Origin: Hyalella azteca
Lineage: Eukaryota > Arthropoda > Malacostraca > Amphipoda > Hyalellidae
Assembly: GCF_000764305.2 (NCBI RefSeq)
Contig: NW_025945890.1
Span: forward strand, 104,895-168,894
Direction: 5' to 3'
DNA: 64,000 bases
The notes below the pieces were generated by a model. It did not search any database and had not been told where the DNA came from. It worked only from the letters and a program-made list of their open reading frames with translations. Position numbers and translations under genes: made by a program. Positions 45,101 to 57,100 of the stretch are shown in pieces. Within the stretch, counting starts at the first letter, position 1, and each line of letters opens with the position of its first letter.

Positions 45101-48100
45101 GAAAAAACAATAGATGACAGAAAATGATTGATGACCAAACAATAGATGAAAAAGTTATAGTTGACAAAATTATTGGAGAAAAAACAATAGATGGCCAAAC
45201 AATAGATTATAAAACAATAGATAAAAAAGTTAAACAGATAGTTGACAAAATAATGAACGAATAAACAATAGATGACAAAACCAAAGTCAAGCCCCTCTCG
45301 TGTCGAAATTTTGCTGCATTGAGTGGGGTAATTTGATCGCTTATTATACTAAAATGTTCCTAATTATGCCCGAATATTCCTCATTTTTGTGATTGTTATT
45401 AATCAGAGTATTAAATTGAATACCCGACCACAGCCACTACATCACAAGTATTCTATTGACTAATAGTCTCAATGTTTAGATTTCAAACTGCAATAAAATT
45501 AAGAAATATTCCTTATGCGTTAATATGAAAATACAGATGAAATTTCTTATCGTGAAGCGCGCACTTCAACCTTTAATCAATGTAAGAGTATTAGAGCTTA
45601 TACCTGCAATATCTTAACTAAACAAACACGTACTACACGACTATGGAAGCACAAATTCCTCTGTTACTTCAGGCTGGTGTTTATGTTAAGCTTGTGAATT
45701 ATATATAATTTAAATAGTATGTTTAATTAATTACACATTCTTACCTCAAGCATACCGTGTTGCTGGCTGCCAAGTCGGACGGCCATAATGTTCCGGCCAG
45801 CGGCCTTCAGCTCACCCAGTCTAGTGTGCTGGTAAACAGAATAATTGAATTGAGGCTTGAAAGACGAGGAGTTTCATCAATATTTGTATTTATTTTTTAT
45901 TAAGAATAGATATTTGACAGCTTCCTATGCTTTCTATCAGACATTCCATGCTTGCATTTGCAATGAATCATTATTTAAAATATTTAATCGATTTAATTTG
46001 GCTGTTTGAGGCTCTGTGTGACCAAGCATCGATTTCATTACAGTAGTGACCACGCTTGCTTCACTGTAGCCAGACACTAAGAAATAGTTGACAGTTGCAA
46101 TTGAAGTGCCAAAAATTAACAAATAGTTTATAATTAACATTCAAGCGTCATAATAATACTCCGAGTAACTTCTGATCACCGTATAAGTGTTTAATAATAA
46201 GTTCAGCGAATTTCACGACACTTACGACGGTCGCGACGAGAAGGTCCAGGGGCTTGCCGTTAGGTCTCTTGCTCGCACCGAGGAACTCTCGCAGGTGGGG
46301 CGGCTCGAGTACGACGAGCACGCGACTGCTTCGCGCCTGTTCCAACTGCGTCATCACGTCTCTGCGTGGTGACGTGGTCAACCATTTCGTTGCGCCAATT
46401 GACAGTTATTATCTAATTATTATGTTAATATTTCCGTGAAAGAATCTTTTTCTTAATTTGGTGTTCCAGAAAGAGGTTCAGGCCGAAAAAGCGGAAAAGA
46501 GTGTAGGTATGAATTGTTTCTCAGACAAATGAGAGTTTGATCGAGTCTACGTCAAATTCATGCTTTTAAAAATTGTAGTTATTAATTGAACGAATAGGCA
46601 ATTGTTATGATGGCAAGAAAAATATAAAGATAAAATCTGCCGTGAGTTTGTCTGCAGTTTGGGTTGGAAATGTTCAGTTTTTCTGTTCGCAAAATTCGGT
46701 TAAATATCAACATATTAATATCAACATAGTCCAGGCCTGAATTTCGATACGTCGATTGATCATGAATTTCGATACGTAGCCGGAGATAAGTACACAAAAT
46801 AAAAATAATCATGACATGTACGGCTCACAAATTTGAACTCCATTTTAAAGTTGCATCGGCTTATTCTTTTACTCTGTTTTCTATGCATATGATATTGAGT
46901 CGAATCTTGAGTGAGATAAAGAACAAATTATCTACCCCAAGAAACTCAGCATAACCTGCGAGTTTACTAGGAATGTTATTTGAAAAATGAACATGCCTAG
47001 AGAGCAACTTTATGTGTTTATCTTACTTCAGAAAATATGTTTACAGAACGACTATACTTGTTCTACTTACTCGTAGTTGGGCTGAGCGTCCATCTTGACA
47101 ACGTTTACTCTGAAGCCTGGGAGCCCGAGCAGAGGTTCCACTAAAGTGAGATGCTCAACGGAGTCATACACTACGGAGAGACTGAACCACCGCAGCTCTT
47201 GAAGAAAGTCTACCAGGGCCTGAGTAGGGGCAAGTGCATGGTCGTTAAGTAACTTTTCATTTGTTCGACTATGTTTTTGCGTTATTGTGTTGGAAATCAT
47301 GACAATGCCAAGGACGAATTTGCATGCGTGGGCAACAGGGTCTAATATTTTACATCATAGTTTATAATAACCATGTCATAACAATATCAATATGTGATTC
47401 TCTTACCATACTCATTATTATATTATAGTCTTTCACTAACAGAAAATAATTATAGTTCTTTAATACTTTTCGGATGATTCGCGTCGACTTAAATAAGGTC
47501 ATAAAAGTTTACTTTTTAATAGTATGTTATCTGGATCAGTGAATAACTAGAACCATGAGTACAATGCAACATAGAAAGAAAATATTATCAAGAATAACTA
47601 ACTCTGGACATTAGGTTCTTGTCAGGTTCCATGTGCAGGGTGAGGGCGTCGGTGTCGTGGGCGGTCTTGCCAGACGCGCCGCGGAGGCTGATGCACGGTA
47701 CGCCGTACACTCGGCCGACGCTGCAGCTGTGACCGCCATCTACTACGGCGGCCACACCTTCGTCCGCCAGTGAACACACTGAGGGAATATTATTGCGTAA
47801 TAATGTTTTAGATTTTATTATCATATATAACATATAATAAGTAGATAATATGATTTTAATACAGATGGACTCCGAACAATACATTGAGTTTTTTATATTA
47901 GAGATAATATACTCATAGAGTCGGACATTTTTGTTCCAAGTAAATTAGTGGATGATGGTTGTTAATGTGAGGATTTTATTAAGAACTTTGCCAAATACCC
48001 GTCCCATGCTAGATACAGAGGTTAGTGACTAAACCGGAGAAAAATCTTCGTTTATATCAAGACATTTTATTATTACAATGGAAGAGAAAGAACATGGAAG

Positions 48101-51100
48101 AAACGGAATTGGCCAGGGTCATAGTTGGCCTGGGTATGAATCTGGGTATGAAGTCATTAGCTTTGATATTCAATGTGGAATGATGGTTATAAGTTATTTT
48201 TTGTTTCATCCGTTCAGTCCCGATGCAGGTCACGAAGTATCTGAACCTCCATTAAATCTGATAATATTCAAAATTAAAAGATATATTATGTGAGATTAGT
48301 TGTAACATTAAATATTTATCTAGCGTTCAATAATACGTATTTTGTCTATAAATATTCAGAATTAGAAACCGAAGTGTGAACTTTCTCCTCAGAGAATTCA
48401 ATAATGTCGCCTCGAATTATATCGCAATAATCAAAACTATTTGGTTGTGTTCATGTTGGGTGTAATGACAAGATGTCCCCATAGTAACTGTTCAGAGTAC
48501 CAAGATTTGAGCACTGAGTTGCGGGTTTGATACCCAGCTTACTATATATATGACAGTTCTGGTCCAAATCGGCGACCGGGAGGTTAATAATAGCTACCAG
48601 CAATGATTGAAGCAGTGAGTTTAGGGCGCGAAACCACGGCAAACAGTGAGAATTCTGCTTGATCAAAAATCAGCGGCAGTTCAAATTTGGCCTATTCAAC
48701 AATTACTATATAATAGTTACTATCAACTATTAATATCTCTATTACCATTACATACCAGCAGCCGCGGCCGCCAGAGGGTCGCGCTGAGGCACCTCCCTGA
48801 GCAGCGGCATCAGACGACCGGCCTCCTCCGTCACGTTACCGAACACGTCCTGGAGGAGACGAGACTCGACGTCGCCACGACGACCTTCCTGCGTCACCAC
48901 GCCTGCCAACAAAATGGTAAAAGTTGAGTTAAAACTATAATATTTCATTTCCATTTATATCTGAAAGCGAGTAATCATTGACGGTACTGTCACATTATGG
49001 ATTGAATTCAGCGGCGTGACGACTCAATTACCTATGCCGGCAATGTCGCTTGTGGATTTAATCTCAATTATCATTGACGGTATTGTTAATTGTGGATTAA
49101 ATTCAGAGGCGTGATGACTCAATTATCATTGACGGTACTGTCACTTGTGGATTAAATTCAGAGGCGTGACTACTCAATTATCATTGGCGGTACTGTCACA
49201 TGTGGATTGAATTCAGAGGCGTGACGACTCAATTATCATTGACGGTACTGTCAATTGTGGATTGAATTCAGAGGCGTGACGACTCAATTATCATTGACGG
49301 TACTGTCAATGAACCGGAACTGGTGGTATAATGTTTTATTATGTTTGGTTAACCGGAACTGGTGGTATAATGTTTGGTGAACCGGAACTGGTGGTATAAT
49401 GTTTGATGAACCGAAACTGGTGGTATAATGTTTGGTTAACCGAAACTGGTGGTATAATGTTAGGTGAACCGGAACTGGTGATATAATGTTTGGTTAACCG
49501 AAACTGGTGGTATAATGTTTGGTGAACCGGAATTGGTGGGATAATGTTTGGTTAACCGGAACTGGTTAACCAAGTAATAAGTAAAATTGGTGAACCGGAA
49601 CTGGTGGTATAATGTTTGGTGAAACAGAACTGGTGGTATAATGTTGGTGAACCGAAACTGGAGGTATAATGTTTGGTGAACCGGATCTTGTGGTATAATG
49701 TTTGGTTAACCGGAACTGGTTGTAAAATTGGTGAACCGGAACTGGTGGTATAATGTTTGGTGAACCGGAACTGGTGGTATGATGTTGGGTGAACCGGAAC
49801 TGGTGACATAATGTTTGATGAACAGTGAAATATATGTTTGATGAACCAGTTCAGATAAAATGTTTACATAACCGTTTCCGGCTAATGCAAGCAAAGCCAG
49901 TTCTATCTCATGGTTTGGGATTCAGCTTCGTTATAGAGTTGATGAAACAACTCCGGTTGGTGGCCCAACTGGGCCACCAACCCCAACCCAACAACTGGGG
50001 CAGGGTGGCCCAGTGGTTACAGTTCAGAGTACTAGGATTGGAGAAGAGAGGCGCGGGTTCGATCCCAGCTCTGTGCGCCAGTTTCTGGTCAGAATCGGCG
50101 AGGAGGCCGGGCGGTTAAGCACAGCAGAATTTGAATAAGTGAGTTGTGAGTTCGAGACCGCAACAAGCTGTGGATGTTCTGCGATGTTAAGAATCGGTGA
50201 CAGGTCTACGGCCTAATAAAAGCTGAAACCGCTATTGGTGTGTCGAAAAAAGGCTTGGCAATTTCGAATGAAGTTTGTTAAGCCAATTTCAGTGAAATTT
50301 GGTGCTTGGCGAATTATGTTAACCAGTGCTCAATACTGATAAAATTTATGATTGGGGTCTGGTTTACCAGCACATTCGAACCTCCACATTAAACACCATA
50401 TATAATGGAACCAATTGAGATGGTTTGCGTTTCATATAACATACATCATAAGCATTTAACGCTCGGCTTCTACAAAGATTCGCTCACAATAAAACGTTAT
50501 AAGTCTAAGTTTAAGACAAGATTCACTGCAGCAGGTGCTGCGAGAAAGACTGGCCTTACATAATGTGGCGTCGACGCCAAACTTCAAAGGGCGTCTTCTT
50601 CTCTTCTTTAAAACTTCTATTTATAAAATATCTATGTAACCTAGCATTATCACTGCAGGGAGCATTTTCTTTTATTCAAGAGTACGCAGAGTGAATCGGA
50701 TTTTTTATATTGCTGGGAGCAGCAGCAGATTTGGCAGGGCCACTAATGACGCCCAAGCTGTGGCTAAGAGCCGCGGTGCGATGGCGTGAAATACCTCAGC
50801 GTTGAGAGTTGGTTGCTTGTGTGAACTGTGAAACACTGTTACACGTTGCCACAGTAACTGTAACACGCTGGTGCAGTAACTGTGACACGCTGGAGCAGTA
50901 ACTGTAACACGCTGGTGCAGTAACTGTGACACCCTGGTGCAGTAACTGTAACACGCTGCTGCAGTAACTGTAACACGCTGGTGCAGTAACTGTAACACGC
51001 TTGAGCAGTAACTGCAACACGCTGGTGAAGTAATTGCAACACGCTGGTGCAGTAACTGTAACACGCTGGTGCAGTAACTGCAACACGCTGGTGCAGTAAC

Positions 51101-54100
51101 TGTAACACACTGGTGCAGTAACTGCAACATGCTGGTGCAGTAACTGCAACACGCTGGTGCAGTAACTGTAACACGCTGGTGCAGTAACTGTAACACGCTG
51201 GTGCAGTAACTGTAACACGCTGGAGCAGTAACTGTGACACGCTGGTGCAGTAACTGTAACACGCTGGTGCAGTAACTGTAACACGCTGGAGCAGTAACTG
51301 TGACACGCTGCTGCAGTAACTGTAACACGCTGGAGCAGTAACTGTAACACGCTGGTGCAGTAACTGTAACAGTTAGTGCAATAATCATCATTATAACTAT
51401 CATTATCATGAAATTATTCGTAGTGTTGTGATTTCCCAATTACGGAAAATGACGGAGGTTCAAATAGATACTTAAATTCAAATGAAAATGAAAAAAGCGG
51501 AATTCTGGTTGTATGCCTAACAACAATGTCAACGAGATCTTCTATTAATTAATTCATGATTTGCAAGTGCAATAGGCTGTGACAAGGCTCATCAGTTTAA
51601 TAAATAATAAAGTTAATCAGTTAATAATCAGTTTAATAAGTTTAATAAAATCCGCACATCCTCTCCCGAAATCCCAGAGCCCAGCAGCTAGAGCCACACA
51701 TCTATTCTTGCTATCTCACGCATCCTCTACCTAAATTAACTTCAATCAAGCTGGCTTGAAAACTTCCTCTGTCAACAATACATGGAAGTTCAATTACATA
51801 TGCTTGCTGCATGAACATAAACGTAAAATGAAGTGTGAACACTGCACGGATATTATACTTTAAATCTTTTATTAACTTTACGGGAAGATTCAATTTGTTC
51901 GCATGATCAAATAACTATGAATCTATTTTAAACTAATAATCACAGCCAATTCCAACGTATAAAATTTCTGAGCCGTTATTTAATGTGATTTATTATGCGA
52001 TATATTATATCGTAAAATGAGCATGAGTTGTAAACAACGGTTGCTGCCGCTCCATTGTTATGTAACCGCCGCGTCCTAATCCTTTCCTTTTCGTTAAGCC
52101 TTTAATTTATAGTTTTGAGTCTCACCAATAAGAATATATGTATTTTTACGTCATTCATAAATGGATAGTTGCGCTAATGCATTCATAATAATTAGTAAAT
52201 AAGTCTATTTTTTCTCGCCTATCGGACAGATGGAAAATTTTATGATGTACAGTTTTCATGCTTTTTAGAACATTTTATCATTTATGAAAAATACACTATT
52301 GTGCTCGCCATGTCCGTCTGTCTGCCTGTCTGTCCGTCTGTCTGTCTGTCCGTCCGTCCGTGATTTCACGTTTTCGTCGACGAGGAAATGAGCTCATTTT
52401 TTATTGTCTTCATTAGCCGCAGGACAAAGGATAGGAGCACTCACATAATATGTGCTCAGGTGACATAATCTTCATGAACTCTGCTCTCTTTAATGCAAGA
52501 TTTGCTGGTCTTGTCAAGTGTGTGGCTCACGCGCTTAAATAAAGTACGAGATGGGCAAAAAGACTGTCGAATTGGCTGTGGCAGTAAGTAAATTATCAGC
52601 TTATATAATTTAAAATATATTATAATATATAGAAATATTATAATAAAATTTAAAGAAGTCATAAATAATCAGTAATTGAGGTTCTCATTTAAAAATACAT
52701 GAAGTTATACATATAACTATAATAAATTATAATATAATATATTAAGATATTAGTAAGGAAGTTATGGAAAGTATTAAAAATGTAATGAATGATAAGGGAA
52801 TGATAAATAGCTATAAATATAAGTCATGAAAGCATGGTGAACGCAGACTGCAATTGAAGAAGCGCAATGACCGTCTCTCTTCAAATATATGAGGCATAAC
52901 TTCGTTGTGATGGATTTACAGATTTAATTGCTTAGATGAAAGAAAAATTATAACACGAAATAACATTGGTTCATGATCGCTTATGTTACGGGGAATTCAT
53001 TCAATTGCAGTGAAGTTTCGAAAAGCGCTCTACAAGTATAGAGAGGAATAATCATTTTTAGTTTACTGTTTTTGGTGAGTCAAAAATTGAAGGAAAATAA
53101 TGCTCATGAAAATCCTAATATAATTTTACCGATTACTTACACTCGAGGAAGTACTGGTATTTACTGAACGCAGCGTACAGGCTTGCCTTGCTACCTGCAG
53201 TTATAAAGCAGCGATGCGTACGCAATTATTGCTGAGCCATACATTGTATGCCCGAGTTCAGTATTCGTCGCGCGTAGGTTCAATTAAATATTGAATGTTC
53301 AATGTCGCCGTCTATTATTGAAATTTTATGAAATTAGTATTTTATCTTAAAACACATCACTCTAATGAAATGCCATACTTTGAAATAACTATGATGCAGT
53401 TCATTTTTCAGTAATGTTCAAAATAAAAATACAATTTTGTTAATGGATTTAGCAATTTTTCGAGTAGTTTTACTTCATCTGGCAGGTAGAAACGTCCTCC
53501 ACTGTAGGTTTGCTTTGGCTAAGATTAATTGCTAGCAAACAAATCATGAACAAATATAAATAAAATGCATATTCTTTCACACGCAAAGTTCACTAGACCC
53601 GAGTGAGGTAATACGCGGAAATAAACTGTCTGAGAGTCCTTTTCCAACAATGCAGCCGTTCATCATTATTCTGTAGATCACAGGAATCGGCTGCAACCGA
53701 ACACACCAGTTTTCACGGCCACTCGTCATGCCGAGCACCCGCTCCGAATATCGCGCACCATTAGTTTCTAGTGTAGAGCACTCGTGAACCGTTAGTTAGG
53801 CTGAATCTTGGGTCCCTAGGGGTTACTTACTTTCGATTAAATGCGACGAAACTTGCGCTATCTTTATTTCCTTAGGTTCTGAGTACTAGCGTCGAATTTC
53901 GCGTTACCTTTATTTCCTTAGGTTTCGGGCACCTGCGTCAAATTTCGCGCTAGCTTTATATCCAGTTAACCGATCACTCTCTTTGAATCTTCCAGACACT
54001 TGCAACGAAGCTCGCGTCACCTTAGTTGCCTTATTACTTATATCATAAGTCTGCTTCAGTCGAAAGTTCACGATACATTTTTCGTATCATCGTCGAAAAT

Positions 54101-57100
54101 ACTTGAGTTTTCTTTGCTTATCTATTCTAAGTTCGCTTAGTTCCGGTCATCCGTGACGAACCTCGAGCGCCCTCCGTTCCCTAAGAATGCAGTGAACTCT
54201 GCGCTGCTACGCAGTGTACCTCCGACAGCGATGCAGTCACTGCACTGAGGGAGTTTTAACTATAAACTCTATGATGGCGCGACTTTTCTGCGCTGCGAAT
54301 AAATATAGCAAGTGAGTGCGATGGCGAAGCTTCGTGGGACGAGTGAAACTGACTTGAGATATACGAGGAACACCTGCTCCCTTGGGCTAGTCGTAATGGG
54401 TGACGTTTTTGTACTCAACTGCGCATCATTCAGATCATTGATTTTCGCTCACGAAGTTTTGTTGTGCATTTTTGGAAACGGTGCTTGAAACAATTCAATA
54501 TTTATATACCTAGCGATTGAATTATTCATCATTATGTAACTTGGGAATGTTGCTTGGCAGCAGCACCGCGGAAGAAATTCGATGCATCCCGCAGGAGTTT
54601 GCAGACTGGTGTTAGTGACGCATGCAGACTGGTGTTAGTTATGCGTGCCGACTGGTGTTAGTGATGCGTGCAGACTGATGTTGGTGAAACAAGCAGACTG
54701 ATGTTAGTGACGCGTGCAGACTGGTGTTAGTGACGCGTGCAGACTGGTGTTAGTGACGCGTGCAGACTGGTGTTAGTGACGCGTGCAGACTGGTGTTAGT
54801 TATGCGTGCCGACTGGTGTTAGTGATGCGTGCAGATTGGCGGTAGTGGCGCGTGCAGACTGGTGTTAGTGAAACGAGCAGACTCATGTTGGTGACGCGTG
54901 CAGACTGGTGTTAGTTATGCGTGCAGACTGGCGTTAGTGACGCGTGCAGACTGGTGTTAGTGACGCGTGCAGACTGGTGTTAGTGACGCGTGCAGACTGG
55001 TGTAATTATGCTTGCAGACTGGTGTTAGTGACGCGTGCAAGGTATAATGTTGGTGAACCGGAACTGGTGGTATAATGTTGGTGAACCGGAACTGGTGGTA
55101 TAATGTTGGTGAACCGGAACTGGTGGTATAATGTTTGATGTACTGGAACTGGTGGGATAATGTTTGGTGAACCGGAACTGGTGGTATAATGTTTGATGTA
55201 CCGGAACTGGTGGTATAATGTTTGTTGAACCAGAACTGGTGGTATAATGTTTGTTGAACCGGAACTGGTGGTATAATGTTTGGTGAACCGGAACTGGAGA
55301 TATAATGTTTGGTAAACCGGAACTGGTGGTATAATGTTTGTTGGACCGGAACTGGAGATATAATGTTTGGTGAACCGGAACTAGAGATATAATGTTTGGT
55401 AAACCGGAACTGGTGGTATAATGTTGGTGAACCAGAACTGGTGGTATAATGTTGGTGAACCGGAACTGGTGGTATAATGTTTGATGTACCGGAACTGGTG
55501 GCGTAATGTTTGGTGAACCGGAACTGGCGGTATAATGTTGGGCGAACCCGAACTGGTGGTATAATGTTTGATGTACCGGAATTGGTGGCGTAATGTTTGG
55601 TGAACCGGAACTGGTGGTATAATGTTTTATTATGTTTGGTTAACCGGAACTGGTGGTATAATGTTTGGTGAACCGGAACTGGTGGTATAATGTCTGTCTC
55701 TTATACACATCTAGATGTGTATAAGAGACAGGTGCAGACTGGTGTTAGTGACTCGTGCAGACTGGTGTTAGTTATGCTTGCAGACTGGTGTTAGTGACGC
55801 GTGCAGACTGGTGTTAGTGACGCATGCAGACTGGTGTTAGTTATGCTTGCAGACTGGTGTTAGTGACGCGTGCAGACTGGTGTTAGTGACGCGTGCAGAC
55901 TGGTGTTAGTGACGCGTGCAGACTTGTGTTAGTGACGCGTGCAGACTGATGTTAGTTATGCGTGCATACTGGTGTTAGTGATGCGTGCAGACTGGTGTTA
56001 GTGACGCGTACAGACTGGTGTTAGTGACGCGTGCAGACTGGTGTTAGGGACGCGTTCAGACTGGTGTTAGGGACGCGTGCAGACTGGTGTTAGTGATGCG
56101 TGCAGACTGGTGTTATTTATGCGTGCAGACTGGTGTTAGTGACGCATGCATACTGATGTTGGTGACGCGTGCAGACTGGCGTTAGTGATGCATGCGGACT
56201 GGTGTTACAGTTTCGCATGCAGACTGACTTTGTTGGCATTAATATTAGTCGTGAGCATATATTTGTTCGTGAAAGTTTAGCAATGTGGATAAAAAGGCCT
56301 CGTGTTTGTAATAGCTCTTAACAGAAACAAGTAGCTTGGTACTTTATAAATAAGGAATATTAAAACGTATGTCTCGAGTCATAAAGTCAACGAAATGACG
56401 CCAATTTCAAACAACAACGCATTCAGAGTTCACTGCGGGGCGTACATGTTGATAGTTATTTAATGCAAATGTATAGTGTTCCAGTGACTAATATTAATAG
56501 TACTAAGATTGCTGTGTGAGTTTGACTTTCATCAACAGGCCATGGGCCTATTTCTTCAATGCCGACACTTCTGTTCTATTCTATCACAGATGTGATATAA
56601 ATTGAAAGATTCTCGTGTTTCGTGGTAGCCGGTAGGAACATTTTGGTGTAACTGCTTCATTTTTTTTTCTTTCTCGAAGTTGCAATTTAGTTGAATAAAG
56701 CTACACTCTAGCCAAACTCTGTTTGAAACTTATATGATTCAGGTTTGTTACAATTTATTCAACTAAATTTATTTGCTAGAGACATTGAAAATCCTCAATT
56801 CCATGCCATTCAATATAGATCGAATTCCGAGACCGTCAAAGTTCGAAACGGGACCCGATGAAGCCACAGCTGCCAAATAATAGACTCATTGGTACAAAAC
56901 TTTTACAAACTTCCTGGCAACTCACCCCCACAGAAAATCTTGACAAGCTGGTAGTCTTTACCAACTATAACATTGCTCCTAGAATATAACAGTTTATTTC
57001 TGAAATTTCCTCATTGTAGTTTCCTTGAAGACCTTGAAGGACATCTACTTGAAAGCCAAGAGTGAGATATTCACTAGACATTTGCCGAAAACTCATAAAC

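Noticed and set aside
49996..50150. Possible tRNA genes (A-box and B-box-like motifs)
   Set aside because: No complete acceptor stem or cloverleaf could be formed, and similar degraded copies nearby with a LINE-like tail mark it as a SINE.
50705..51439. 244-codon minus-strand frame with VTVTAPACYSYC repeats
   Set aside because: The 22-bp minisatellite is open in all three minus frames; no conserved domain.
55694..55731. Perfect palindrome as a natural hairpin or recombination site
   Set aside because: Identical to the Nextera mate-pair junction adapter; an artefact is the far simpler explanation.
54600..56225. CRISPR-like regular repeats
   Set aside because: Units are contiguous without unique spacers and the DNA is clearly eukaryotic; these are minisatellites.
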